64,000 bases of DNA from Pseudomonas sp. ERMR1:02. Lineage in GTDB: Bacteria; Pseudomonadota; Gammaproteobacteria; Pseudomonadales; Pseudomonadaceae. Positions within the stretch are counted from its first letter, which is position 1; each line of letters begins with the position of its first letter. Positions 8,022-16,852 of the stretch are shown here, piece after piece. The notes below the pieces were generated by a model that saw nothing but the letters and a program-made list of their open reading frames with translations, did not search any database and was not told where the DNA came from. The stretch is from NCBI RefSeq assembly GCF_002277815.1, contig NZ_NKJI01000024.1, forward strand, positions 19,562 to 83,561. The letters run 5' to 3'. Both the position numbers and the translations under genes were made by a program.

Positions 8022-9374
8022 CTAAGAATAAAAGCCAACCACCCTCTTCACTTTCACCAGCGCTTCGCGCAACGAAACCATGTCCACCGAGCCTAGCGCC
8101 AGGCGGATGGCGTGCGGTACATGGGTGGTTATCGCAAAGGGCTCGGCGGGCGACACCGACACCTGCTCGCGCATCAACGCCATGGCGATCTGGTCGGCCC
8201 GGGCGTCTTCGGCCAACGACAACCAGATGAAGTACGAAGACGGATGGCTGATGTATCCAAGTCCTGCCAATACCTCGCGAGCCATGGCTTGGCGGGCCTG
8301 TGCGTCGGCACGTTTTTGCGCCTCCAGTCTGGTGACGGTGCCGTCGTCGAGCCAGGCCGTGGCAATGGCCGTCATCACGCCTGGGGTGTTCCAGGTGGTC
8401 GCCATGATTGTGCGTTCAAATCCCGCGATCCAATGCTTGGGTGCGGCAACAAAACCGACGCGCAATCCGGTGGCTACATTCTTGGATAAACCTGAGACGT
8501 ACACCGTTCTTTCCGGCGCCATTTCAGCCAGGGGTGGTGGCGCGTTTTCGGCCAGAAAAGCGTAGGCCGCGTCCTCGATGATCGTCAGGTCGTACTGGCG
8601 CGCAATCGACACCAAGCGCTCGCGCTGATCGGCGTCCATCACCCAGCCCAGGGGATTGTGCAAGGTCGGCATCGAGTAGACGGCCCGAACCGACCGGCTC
8701 CGGCACAGCTTTTCCAGCGCCTGCAAATCAGGCCCCTTGTCCGTGACAGGAATGGGCAAGACTTCAAGGTGCAGCGTTTCCGCCAGTGTCTTGAACCCCG
8801 GATAGGTCAAGGCATCGGCGGCGATCACATCACCCGGCTTGAGCAGCGTCATCATGACCACCGCCAGGCCATGCTGAGCGCCACTGACGATCAACACCTG
8901 TTCGGCCGGCACATTCAGGCCGCGTTCGCCCAGATGACGCGCGACCGAGGCCCGCTCATGCAGACGCCCGGCATGGGGCTGGTAGCGCAAATGCGATTCG
9001 AGGTCTCCGGACAACGCGAGCTGGCGCAGGGCATTGCGCAACAGGTCGGCCTGACCGGGCAACGACGGGTAGTTGAAGTTGAGGTCAATCATCCCCGCCG
9101 CCACCACGGACTGCGAGATGCCCTGACCAGGCGGTAGTGATGTTTCCCTGACAAAAGTCCCACGCCCGGTTTCGCCGCTGATCAGACCCATGCCCTCAAG
9201 CTCGGCATAAACCCGGCTTGCGGTGACCAGCGCCAGTCCTTGCTCACTGGCCAGTTGCCGATGAGTCGGCAGGCGCGTACCGGGTGGCAGACGCCCTGAG
9301 CGGATGTCGGCGGCAAAGGCATCAACCAGCGATTTGTACCGGGATCTAGACATGTCGAGATGTATCCATGACAA
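8022..9374 (-). CDS. MocR-type GntR regulator with PLP aminotransferase domain
   Basis: The 450-aa protein joins an N-terminal winged GntR helix-turn-helix (RSGRLPPGTRLPTHRQLASE at about residues 32-51) to a fold-type I aminotransferase domain (about 95-445) with the PLP lysine in VYVSGLSKNVATGLRVGF. MocR proteins use PLP-bound ligands to control neighbouring genes. It is divergent from an EamA exporter gene 68 nt away, which is its most likely target. The start at 9374 includes the usual Trp residue before the HTH; an ATG at 9353 is an alternative. Confidence 0.88.
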   Translation of the reverse strand: MSWIHLDMSRSRYKSLVDAFAADIRSGRLPPGTRLPTHRQLASEQGLALVTASRVYAELEGMGLISGETGRGTFVRETSLPPGQGISQSVVAAGMIDLNFNYPSLPGQADLLRNALRQLALSGDLESHLRYQPHAGRLHERASVARHLGERGLNVPAEQVLIVSGAQHGLAVVMMTLLKPGDVIAADALTYPGFKTLAETLHLEVLPIPVTDKGPDLQALEKLCRSRSVRAVYSMPTLHNPLGWVMDADQRERLVSIARQYDLTIIEDAAYAFLAENAPPPLAEMAPERTVYVSGLSKNVATGLRVGFVAAPKHWIAGFERTIMATTWNTPGVMTAIATAWLDDGTVTRLEAQKRADAQARQAMAREVLAGLGYISHPSSYFIWLSLAEDARADQIAMALMREQVSVSPAEPFAITTHVPHAIRLALGSVDMVSLREALVKVKRVVGFYS

Positions 9375-9442
9375 TTTTTTGATTGTATCGATAGTCGGTC
9401 ATACGATGGGTTTCGTGCAATCAAACTTTGAGCGTGAGCGAA

Positions 9443-10338
9443 ATGGAACGGACTTCGAACCTGCAAAACCGGGCGCTGGAAAGCGGTACCAGCGGCTGGA
9501 TCAACGGCCTGATCGGCGTGATTATTTTCAGTGGCTCACTGCCCGCGACACGGGTGGCGGTGCTGGAGTTCGATCCGGTATTCCTGACCGTGGCCCGCGC
9601 GACTATCGCGGCGATTCTCGCGCTGTGCCTGCTGCTGTTGTTCAAGGAAAAACGCCCTGCGCACAATCAAATTGTGCCGTTGACCATCGTCGCCTTGGGC
9701 GTGGTAGTGGGGTTTCCGCTGCTGACTGCGCTGGCGTTGCAGTACGTGACGTCGGCGCACTCCATCGTGTTCGTCGGCCTGTTGCCGCTCGCGACGGCCG
9801 TGTTTGGCGTTTTGCGCGGTGGCGAACGCCCGCGACCAGTGTTCTGGATTTTCTCGGTGCTGGGGAGCCTGCTGGTGGTCGGCTTCGCCGTTGCCCAAGG
9901 CCTGACTGCGTCCCCCAAGGCGATATCCTTATGCTGATGGCGATCCTGGCTTGCGGTCTGGGTTATGCCGAAGGGGCGAAATTGTCTCGCACGCTCGGCG
10001 GCTGGCAGGTGATTTCCTGGGCGCTGGTGCTGGCGTTGCCGGTCATGGCGGTGCTTAGTTTGTGGCGGATGCCGGCGTCGTTCAGCGGCATCAGCACGCC
10101 TGCCTGGTTCAGCCTGGCTTACGTGTCGCTGTTCAGCATGTTGATCGGCTTTGTGTTCTGGTATCGCGGGCTGGCCCAGGGTGGAATTGCCGCCGTCGGC
10201 CAACTGCAATTGCTGCAGCCGTTTTTTGGCCTGGCGCTGGCGGCGACTCTGCTTCACGAGCACGTCAGTATCGGCATGCTTGGAGTGACCGTGGCGGTGA
10301 TTTTTTGTGTGGCCGGGGCGAAAAAGTTTTCTCGCTAG
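9443..10338 (+). pseudogene. EamA/DMT family transporter, interrupted by a one-base frameshift
   Basis: Two adjoining frames together encode one 298-residue protein with about ten membrane segments: 9443-9937 (ends GLTASPKAISLC) and a second frame that resumes as GDILMLMAILACG and ends at 10338. One more C in the C5 run at 9912-9916 restores a continuous EamA protein (TASPQGDILM). It is divergent from the MocR regulator, a common regulator-exporter pairing, and probably exports an amino acid or small metabolite. Since six other genes here are also short by one base, a sequence error is as likely as real inactivation. Confidence 0.82.
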
Positions 10339-10380
10339 CCCTGAATCTTTTCTTTAGACCGCTGCCGGTAAATCCCGGAT

Positions 10381-10416
10381 AAAAATACTCCGCAGTGTTT
10401 ACTACGGAGTATTTTT
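10381..10416. terminator. Bidirectional intrinsic terminator
   Basis: AAAAATACTCCG and CGGAGTATTTTT form a 12-bp stem with a short loop, with A and T tracts inside the arms, so it can work in both directions. It separates the EamA gene from the convergent serine hydrolase gene. Confidence 0.85.
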
Positions 10417-10447
10417 AACCGCTGAAACACAACGCACTTACTATTAA

Positions 10448-11866
10448 CTACTCGGCAGAAAACTTCAGACCGACAATCTTGTTATCTGCAAACTCAGCGT
10501 TAATGTAGTTAACTTTTTTTCCCGTTGCCTTATAAGTACGCAGAGTGACCGAATTGTCCTTTTCTTCATTCACCTGCACCAGATTAGTATCGGGGGTTAC
10601 TTTAATAAAAGACGACTCGATCTCCTCGACGTGTTTATTGTCAAAAACCTTGTGAATATCGCTGCCCAACAATGGATCATTGCTCCCATTCATAAGTGCA
10701 ATAATCGCGCTTTTGGTTTTTTGAGTCTCTGCTGCGGACCCTGCAATTTCTTTTTCGAGTGGCAATAGACCTGGCTCGATAATGCCTGCGACCCGCCTGA
10801 CGATATAACTGCCACGTGCGGACTCAAGGTTTGTCAGCAAGGCGACCGAGAGACCATTCTCGAATCGGGCGTAGTGCGCGCGAAAACCCTGGAACGATCC
10901 TGAATGGTCAATTACCCGATGTCCGTTGACAACATTGTTACGCCAGCCAGTTCCATAACCGGTGACTGGCTGAGTGCCGTCGGGCATCAACGGCACTTCC
11001 CACTCGGTAGCAACAGATTCTCTAGTCAGTGGTTTGTTATTTGATAGACAGGCATCCCATGCAGCCAGGTCATTTATGGTCAGCAACAAGCTTCCATCGG
11101 CGGTCTCAGACAGAGTCTGGGCGACTGGTCCCGGATTCTCAAGCGGGCCTTCATTGGAAACGTACCCTGCCGCACGGTTCGGGATAATGCTTTTCAGCAC
11201 ATTGACCTGTGCCGTTTTCATATTGCACTGACTGAATAGCCTTTCCTGAAGGAGATCACCATAGAATTTTCCGCTTGCCCGTTTGATCAGTATTCCCAGC
11301 GCAATGTAGCCAGAATTGCTGTAGCGATACTGAGTACCCGGAGGAAAATCCAGCGCCTTGGATGAAAGAAGACCAATGAGCTGCTCGTCGGAGTAATTCT
11401 GCTTGATATCGATACTGTTGAATTCCTCATAGTCACGTATGCCGGAGCGCTGCAACATGACCTGTCGTATGGTTATGCCGTCCCACACGCCTTTGACTTC
11501 AGGAAAAAACGGGGCAATAGGGTCATCGAGCTTAATCTTGCCGTCTTGAACCAAGAGCATGATCGCGGAGGAAGTAAACATTTTACCGACCGATCCTGAC
11601 TGGAATACGGTCGCGGTCGTTGCAGGTGTTTTGGTTTCGAGATTACTGATTCCATAGGCCGCGGTATAGAGCGGCTTTCCATCTTTGAGGATCGTAACTA
11701 CTGCGCCCGGAATGTTCTGCTGACTCATGAGAGAGCGCATCGTATCGTCAACTTCACTCGCCTTCTGAAAAGCAGGCTCGGCATGACTGACTGTTGCCCA
11801 TACCAGGCTTGCGAGTAACAGAGGCATTGAGGATACAAATGTTCGTTTCTTCGAATTGTTATTCAT
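10448..11866 (-). CDS. Secreted class-C beta-lactamase-type serine hydrolase
   Basis: The 472-aa protein has a signal peptide (about residues 1-29, ending VSHA), then a penicillin-binding fold with the SxxK nucleophile motif SVGK (Ser92, Lys95), the tyrosine motif YSN in YRYSNSGY (about residue 182) and HSG near residue 315. It should act in the periplasm or outside as an esterase, peptidase or D-amino-acid-releasing enzyme; sequence alone does not show beta-lactamase activity. The roughly 115-residue C-terminal extension after the catalytic domain has no obvious family. Codon use is less GC-rich than its neighbours, suggesting a later acquisition. It ends at the bidirectional terminator. Confidence 0.85.
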   Translation of the reverse strand: MNNNSKKRTFVSSMPLLLASLVWATVSHAEPAFQKASEVDDTMRSLMSQQNIPGAVVTILKDGKPLYTAAYGISNLETKTPATTATVFQSGSVGKMFTSSAIMLLVQDGKIKLDDPIAPFFPEVKGVWDGITIRQVMLQRSGIRDYEEFNSIDIKQNYSDEQLIGLLSSKALDFPPGTQYRYSNSGYIALGILIKRASGKFYGDLLQERLFSQCNMKTAQVNVLKSIIPNRAAGYVSNEGPLENPGPVAQTLSETADGSLLLTINDLAAWDACLSNNKPLTRESVATEWEVPLMPDGTQPVTGYGTGWRNNVVNGHRVIDHSGSFQGFRAHYARFENGLSVALLTNLESARGSYIVRRVAGIIEPGLLPLEKEIAGSAAETQKTKSAIIALMNGSNDPLLGSDIHKVFDNKHVEEIESSFIKVTPDTNLVQVNEEKDNSVTLRTYKATGKKVNYINAEFADNKIVGLKFSAE

Positions 11867-12075
11867 TGTAGAGCTCCAGATAATTTTTGATAGCAGACCT
11901 GTTTTTTGTTTATTTTTTTAGGTTTCTTCAATGGCTATGAATTCATTTCTCCCTTCGAAAATGATCGTCACTCATTAATTCATGGCAAGCCGATATGGAA
12001 ACTCAGCGCCGGAATTTGTAAGTCTTCGAGCACTGAACGTCGAATCCGAATTCATGCGATACGATTGAGTCTACA

Positions 12076-12112
12076 ATGGACTTGTAAGTCCATGATGGAC
12101 AGGCAAGTCCAT
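12076..12112. promoter_or_regulatory. Tandem operator-like palindromes
   Basis: ATGGACTTGTAAGTCCAT (12076-12093) is a perfect 8-bp dyad, followed one base later by a near copy, ATGGACAGGCAAGTCCAT (12095-12112). The two are 19 bp apart centre to centre, about two helical turns. They lie in the 378-nt gap between the divergent serine hydrolase and LysE-type genes. The layout suits a TetR- or MarR-type repressor bound as two dimers, but no regulator gene is adjacent. The rest of the gap (11867-12075) is AT-rich with no other feature seen. Confidence 0.6.
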
Positions 12113-12244
12113 TTCGTCAAGCGCTCGAGAAAGTAGATTTTTTCTCCCAGTAGCGACTGCTATGGCGCTTGTGGTCATGACTGTACGAGGCTGTCCCCTC
12201 GACAGCCGTGATAAAAATACGGCTCTCGCTATAGGAGCCAACCC

Positions 12245-12865
12245 ATGGACCTCGCCACCCTCACCCTTTTCCTTCCGGCCTGCTTCGCCCTGAACATGGC
12301 GCCAGGCCCGAACAACCTGCTGTCGGTCAGCAACTCGACCCGCTACGGCTACCGTACCGCGTGTGTGGCCGGGGTCGGCCGTTTGCTGGCGTTCGCCGCG
12401 ATGATCGCCCTCGCCTCGGCGGGCCTGGCGGTGGTGCTGCAAACTTCGGAGCTGTTGTTTTACGGGATCAAGATTCTGGGGGCGGCGTACTTGTTCTACC
12501 TCACGTGGCAACTGTGGCGTGCCGATCCCGGCGTGGAAAAAACCGTGACCGGCGCGCCGGTGGGCACGTGGGCATTGGCCCGGCAGGAGTTTCTGGTGGC
12601 AGCAGGCAACCCGAAAGCGATCCTGATCTTCACCGCGTTCCTGCCGCAGTTCGTCGATTCCACCCGCGCCATCACGCCGCAATTCGCGGTGCTGGGCGCG
12701 CTGTTCCTGGTGCTGGAATGGATCGCTATCGCGGCCTATGCGTATATGGGCCTGCACATGCGCCGCTGGTTCGCCAAACCGTCGGGCAAGCGGATTTTCA
12801 ACCGTTGCTGCGCTGGACTGCTGTCGGCGGCGGCTTCGGTGCTGCTGATGGCTCGGCGTGCCTGA
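12245..12865 (+). CDS. LysE family translocator
   Basis: The 206-aa protein has about six membrane segments. The N-terminal family motif reads MAPGPNNLLSVSNSTRYGYR (about residues 19-38), and FLVAAGNPKAILIFTAFLPQ is the conserved central motif. It should export amino acids or similar metabolites. AGGAG stands about 8 nt before the ATG. The tandem palindromes 130 nt upstream may control it. It is different in sequence from the LysE-type protein at 7.2 kb. Confidence 0.88.
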   Translation: MDLATLTLFLPACFALNMAPGPNNLLSVSNSTRYGYRTACVAGVGRLLAFAAMIALASAGLAVVLQTSELLFYGIKILGAAYLFYLTWQLWRADPGVEKTVTGAPVGTWALARQEFLVAAGNPKAILIFTAFLPQFVDSTRAITPQFAVLGALFLVLEWIAIAAYAYMGLHMRRWFAKPSGKRIFNRCCAGLLSAAASVLLMARRA

Positions 12866-13026
12866 TTGGTTTCAAACGTACCACTACCCTGACACCGGGC
12901 AGGCCTATACTTCAAAAGTCGGCACACTCGATGTGGTATGCAATCGTGTTTGATGTATGGAAGTAACGCGTCGAGCGATCGCTCACGCAGGCCACGGCCT
13001 GCCTTCGTCGTAGGGAGGAGAACATC

Positions 13027-13239
13027 ATGGCGCGCAAATACATCGACTGCCGCGAGTTCCCGAGCGATTCCAAATGCTCGGTCGCGCTGTCCGCAGACTC
13101 TGAAAACGAACTGCTTGAGGCTGCCGCACAGCATGCAGTCAAAGTTCACAAGCACACCGACTCACCGGAACTGCGAGCTCAACTGAAGACAATGTTTCAC
13201 GACGGCACCCCGCCTGTTGAAGCACCACGTCCTGCTTAG
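13027..13239 (+). CDS. DUF1059 domain-containing protein
   Basis: This 70-aa cytoplasmic protein starts MARKYIDCREFPSDSKCSVA, with the DUF1059 pattern of two Cys residues in the first 17 positions, then a helical segment (ELLEAAAQHAVKVHKH) and a charged tail. The function of the family is not known. A strong AGGGAGGAG site precedes the ATG. It stands alone between the LysE-type gene and ada. Confidence 0.85.
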   Translation: MARKYIDCREFPSDSKCSVALSADSENELLEAAAQHAVKVHKHTDSPELRAQLKTMFHDGTPPVEAPRPA

Positions 13240-13264
13240 TACGCAGGGGTTTCAGAGAAGTGAA

Positions 13265-13290
13265 TGGGAGCGAGCCTGCTCGCTCCCACA
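13265..13290. repeat. Single REP-like palindrome
   Basis: TGGGAGCGAGCCTGCTCGCTCCCA is one REP palindrome of the 'TGGGAGC' class, lying between the DUF1059 gene and ada. Confidence 0.75.
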
Positions 13291-13379
13291 TTGAACTGCA
13301 GTGATCTCATGGCGAATGAGGGGAATTCCCTGTCGATTTTCCGGTGGAGGCGCTCCCGACCCCGTCCTATGCTGCGTCC

Positions 13380-14462
13380 ATGAACCTACAACACACGCTA
13401 CTGCCGCCCCACGCCGAGATGGTCCGCGCCATGCTCGAACGAGACACCGCCTACGAGGGGGTGTTTTTTACGGCGGTTAAAACCACCGGGATCTTTTGCC
13501 GGCCCAGCTGCACGGCGCGCAAGCCGAAGCCTGCGAACGTCGAGTTTTTCGCCCACGCCGAGCAATGCCTGTCGGCAGGTTACCGCGCCTGCCTGCGCTG
13601 CAAGCCGCTGGATGCAGCAGACATTGCGCCGGACTGGGTACAACGGCTGCTCAAATCGGTGGACACCGATCCCGAGCAACGCTGGACCGACGCCCAGTTA
13701 CTGGCAGAAGGCATCGAACCGCTGAAATTGCGGCGCTGGTTCAAACAGCATTTCGGCATGACCTTTCATGCCTGGTTGCGCACCCGGCGCTTGGGCGTGG
13801 CACTGGGCGGCATCAAACAGGGCGACTCCATCGACAGCGCGGCATACGACTCGGGCTATGAATCCCTGAGCGGTTTTCGCGATGCGTTTCAAAAGTCCTT
13901 CCACATCACGCCTGGCCGCGCCGCCAACAGTGAACCCTTGCTGTTCACCCGGCTGACCACGCCGCTGGGGCCGATGATCGCCATGGCCGAACGTCGCGGG
14001 CTGGTGTTGCTGGAGTTTCTCGACCAGCCTTCACTCACTCGCGAAGTCGAGACCCTGCAAAACCGCTTCGGTTACGCCGTGGCGCCGGGGCATAACGCAC
14101 ATTTGCAGCAAATCGAAGAGCAACTGGCCGCCTATTTTTCAGGCATTCGCACCCAGTTCAGCGTGGCCCTGCACATGCCTGGTAGCGAGTTCTCCCGCCA
14201 GGTCTGGGCCCAGCTGGCGAAAATCCCCTACGGCCAGACCACCACCTACGGCGCTATCGCCGCCCTGCTGGGCAAGCCCGGCGCCAGCCGCGCGGTAGGC
14301 CTGGCGAACGGTCACAACCGCCTATCTATCGTGCTGCCCTGCCACCGGGTGATCGGTGCCGACGGCTCTCTGACAGGCTACGCTGGAGGCCAACCGCGTA
14401 AGGCATATCTGCTAAGGCTGGAAAACGCAGCGGTGCAAATCACCCAACAGCTCGCATTCTGA
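13380..14462 (+). CDS. ada: Ada: bifunctional DNA methyl-phosphotriester/O6-methylguanine methyltransferase and regulator
   Basis: The 360-aa protein has the three Ada modules in order. An N-terminal zinc domain has GIFCRPSC (Cys40, Cys44) and CLRCKP, the first Cys accepting methyl groups from phosphotriesters. An AraC-type helix-turn-helix region follows at about 95-180. The C-terminal methyltransferase domain has the active-site PCHRV. Methylation of the N-terminal Cys turns Ada into an activator of the adaptive response. The ATG at 13380 starts just before the zinc domain. The next two genes (PEP-mutase-like and AlkA-like) follow closely on the same strand and probably belong to its regulon. 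Confidence 0.93.
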   Translation: MNLQHTLLPPHAEMVRAMLERDTAYEGVFFTAVKTTGIFCRPSCTARKPKPANVEFFAHAEQCLSAGYRACLRCKPLDAADIAPDWVQRLLKSVDTDPEQRWTDAQLLAEGIEPLKLRRWFKQHFGMTFHAWLRTRRLGVALGGIKQGDSIDSAAYDSGYESLSGFRDAFQKSFHITPGRAANSEPLLFTRLTTPLGPMIAMAERRGLVLLEFLDQPSLTREVETLQNRFGYAVAPGHNAHLQQIEEQLAAYFSGIRTQFSVALHMPGSEFSRQVWAQLAKIPYGQTTTYGAIAALLGKPGASRAVGLANGHNRLSIVLPCHRVIGADGSLTGYAGGQPRKAYLLRLENAAVQITQQLAF

Positions 14463-14495
14463 TCCCCGCGTATTTTTCATAAGGAAGGAAATTCG

Positions 14496-15308
14496 ATGGA
14501 CAGGCTCGACACTCAACTTCATCAACTGCATCAGGACGGTCTGCTGATCCTCACCAACGTCGCCGACGCCGCCGGGGCGCGGCTGGTAGAGCAGCTTGGC
14601 AACAAGGCGGTGGCCACCAGCAGCGCGGCGGTGGCCTGGGCTCATGGATACCCGGACGGCAACGCCCTGCCCCTTGAACGCCTGGTATCGACGGTCGAAT
14701 CTATCGCCCGGGTGATTTCGGTGCCGTTGACCGTGGACATCGAGGCCGGTTACTCCGATGACCTGGCTCATGTTGCAGAGGTGGTAGACGCGGTTATTGC
14801 CGCCGGTGCGGTAGGGATCAATATCGAGGACGGTGCCTCCCCGCCTGAATTGCTCGCCCACAAGATCGAAATCGCGCGACAGGTCGCCGATCGTCGCAAC
14901 GTGAATCTGTTTATCAACGCGCGCACCGATGTGTACCTGAAGAGCCTGGTTCCCGCCGAAGATCGCGTGGCGGAAACCCTCAAGCGCGCCGCGCTGTATC
15001 AAGCGGCCGGTGCCAACGGGTTGTTCGCGGCGGGCGTTACGTCGGAGTACGAGATCGCAGCACTGTGCAAAGGCACGACACTGCCGTTGAATGTGCTCGG
15101 GTTGCCTGGCCTGCCGTCGCCTGAAGCGTTGCAGGCTATCGGCGTGCGTCGCCTGAGCGCCGGTTCAGGTATCGCCGAATTTCTTTATGGCGCCATGGCT
15201 TCAGTGGCTCAAAGCTTTCTGCAGACCGGCAAATTCGACAACCATGGCATCAAGGCTCTTACCTATGGCGAAGTCAACGCGCTGTTGAAACCGTCCGGGA
15301 AAGCCTGA
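14496..15308 (+). CDS. Isocitrate lyase / PEP mutase superfamily protein
   Basis: This 270-aa TIM-barrel protein resembles carboxy-PEP mutases and methylisocitrate lyases. Visible elements are the substrate-loop-like SSAAVAWAHGYPDGN, the metal-binding VDIEAGYSDD (about residues 78-87), the GAVGINIEDG stretch and the FINARTDVY segment. The classical KKCGH catalytic loop of isocitrate lyases is absent, so the reaction is unknown. It is 33 nt after ada behind a strong AAGGAAGGAA site and 4 nt before the glycosylase gene, so it is embedded in an alkylation-repair operon. Its role there is not established. Confidence 0.85.
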   Translation: MDRLDTQLHQLHQDGLLILTNVADAAGARLVEQLGNKAVATSSAAVAWAHGYPDGNALPLERLVSTVESIARVISVPLTVDIEAGYSDDLAHVAEVVDAVIAAGAVGINIEDGASPPELLAHKIEIARQVADRRNVNLFINARTDVYLKSLVPAEDRVAETLKRAALYQAAGANGLFAAGVTSEYEIAALCKGTTLPLNVLGLPGLPSPEALQAIGVRRLSAGSGIAEFLYGAMASVAQSFLQTGKFDNHGIKALTYGEVNALLKPSGKA

Positions 15309-15312
15309 GCCC

Positions 15313-15930
15313 ATGCCCGACAGCTACCAGCCAGCCAGCGAGTTTTTATCGTCGCTCGACGAGGACTGGCGTCGGCATATCGACGCCATCGGCCCGTGCC
15401 TGCATCAACCTCATGCCGCCCGCGACCCCTATGAGTCGCTGGTCAGGGCGATTGCCTACCAGCAGCTGCACGCCAAGGCTGGCGATGCGATTGTCGGTCG
15501 CCTGCTGGCGTTGTTCCCGTCGGTGTCGTTTCCGAGGCCTGAACAGATAGTCGCCACGGATTTCGATCAACTGCGCAGCTGCGGGTTTTCCGCGAGCAAG
15601 ATCGCGACCATTCAGGGCATTGCCCAGGCCGCGCTGGATGGCGTGGTGCCGGATTACGCCACGGCGCTGGCCATGGACGATGAAGCACTGATCGAGCGCC
15701 TGATCACTCTACGCGGCGTGGGGCGCTGGACGGTTGAGATGCTGTTGATCTACAGCCTGGAGCGGCCGGACATTTTGCCGGCTGATGATTTTGGTGTGCG
15801 CGAAGGGTATCGACGGCTCAAGGGGCTGGAGGTGCAGCCGACGCGTAAGCAGATGATTGAGATCGGGTTGGTGTGGAGTCCGTATCGGACGGTGGCTTCC
15901 TGGTATTTGTGGCGGGTGCCCACCCGTTAG
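15313..15930 (+). CDS. DNA-3-methyladenine glycosylase (HhH-GPD, AlkA-like)
   Basis: The 205-aa protein has the HhH-GPD fold. IAYQQLHAKAGDAI opens the domain, the helix-hairpin-helix is LITLRGVGRWTVEMLLIYSL (about residues 134-153), and the catalytic Asp lies in DILPADDFGVREGY. It should remove N-alkylated bases from DNA, giving abasic sites for base excision repair. It lacks the extra N-terminal domain of E. coli AlkA, as is usual for short AlkA homologues. It is the third gene of the ada operon. Confidence 0.9.
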   Translation: MPDSYQPASEFLSSLDEDWRRHIDAIGPCLHQPHAARDPYESLVRAIAYQQLHAKAGDAIVGRLLALFPSVSFPRPEQIVATDFDQLRSCGFSASKIATIQGIAQAALDGVVPDYATALAMDDEALIERLITLRGVGRWTVEMLLIYSLERPDILPADDFGVREGYRRLKGLEVQPTRKQMIEIGLVWSPYRTVASWYLWRVPTR

Positions 15931-15944
15931 ACCGCGTTATCGTT

Positions 15945-16027
15945 CTTCGCGAGCAAGCCCGCTCCCACATTTGACCGAGTTCTCCCATGAGAATGCGGTC
16001 AAATGTGGGAGCGGGCTTGCTCGCGAA
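15945..16027. repeat. REP-like inverted doublet (TGTGGGAGCGGGCTTGCTCGCGAA type)
   Basis: TTCGCGAGCAAGCCCGCTCCCACA and its inverse are separated by about 35 nt, just after the glycosylase gene. Confidence 0.88.
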
Positions 16028-16065
16028 GGCGCCAGAACAGTCGCCACATCAACTCGGTCCTTTGA

Positions 16066-16272
16066 CAATCCCGACTTCAACCGACTGAACGCCCGAATCA
16101 ACGCCCGGTTGAACGCCTTGCCATTGTCATATTTGCTGTACAGCGACGCGCGCACCTGCGCTGATGGATAAGTCCCCGGATCATCGCGAATCGCCCGGTC
16201 GATCAGGGTGTCTGCGACGGTAATCGCATTGGCGTAATGGATGGTATCGGTGATCGGTGAGATCACCTCCAC
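16066..16272 (-). pseudogene. C-terminal remnant of a PotF/SpuD-type polyamine-binding protein
   Basis: About 69 codons read VEVISPITDTIHYANAI, IDRAIRDDPGTYPSAQVRAS and RLKSGL. This matches the end of periplasmic putrescine/spermidine-binding proteins, which have a similar 'DEAIRNDP..YPS' segment and finish in 'KSGK'. An in-frame stop lies about 35 nt upstream of 16272, and the frame runs on into the REP doublet downstream. The N-terminal four-fifths of the gene and the partner ABC transporter genes are missing. It appears to be debris from a deletion next to the Lrp gene. Confidence 0.55.
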
Positions 16273-16353
16273 TGACAGTGGAGGACATTGCGGGGAAGGC
16301 TTAGGAAAAAATCAGGGCAGATTCAGGGCCGCCATAGGCCGCAGCACGCTTCG

Positions 16354-16842
16354 TTATCCGGGCACGCTCGGTACATCAAGCCCTACTTTCACACGATCCA
16401 GCGCCACGATTGTCTTGAACCAGGTCACGTTGGCATTTTCGGCAAACAATCGCCGCGCCAATGCCTGGTATTCCTGCATGCTGGCAACGGTTAACACCAG
16501 CACGAAATCCACTTCGCCGGTGACGTAGTAGCATTGCTGAACTTCGGGCACCGCGAAGTGCAACTTCATTGCCTCCAGTGCCTCGATGCTCGTGCGCTCG
16601 GCCATCACTTCCACAATGATCGTGATCGGCCTTCCTACGGCGGTCGGGTCGACGATGGCTACATTGCCGGTGATGACACCTCTTTCTTCCATCCGCTTGA
16701 TGCGGCGCTGCACGGCAGCCGTGGAAAGATTGACCTGCTCGGCCATCAGGCGCAGCGGCGTGGTGTTGTCGCGTTGGACGAGGTCAAGGATGGCACGGTC
16801 GAATTTATCCAACGGTTCAGAGTCAGCGTGGTTTTTTACCAT
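16354..16842 (-). CDS. Lrp/AsnC family transcriptional regulator
   Basis: The 162-aa protein has an N-terminal AsnC helix-turn-helix (LDKFDRAILDLVQRDNTTPL; LSTAAVQRRIKRMEERGVI, about residues 10-60) and a C-terminal RAM ligand-binding domain (about 70-150, with VQQCYYVTGEVDFVLVLTV). It is divergent from a LctP-type permease gene 131 nt away, with dyad elements between, so it probably controls that gene and itself in response to an amino or organic acid. Confidence 0.9.
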   Translation of the reverse strand: MVKNHADSEPLDKFDRAILDLVQRDNTTPLRLMAEQVNLSTAAVQRRIKRMEERGVITGNVAIVDPTAVGRPITIIVEVMAERTSIEALEAMKLHFAVPEVQQCYYVTGEVDFVLVLTVASMQEYQALARRLFAENANVTWFKTIVALDRVKVGLDVPSVPG

Positions 16843-16852
16843 GGGAGGCCTG

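Noticed and set aside
10448..11866. Class C beta-lactamase (resistance).
   Set aside because: The SxxK and YxN motifs are shared by many esterases and peptidases, there is a long extra C-terminal part, and no AmpR-type regulator is present.
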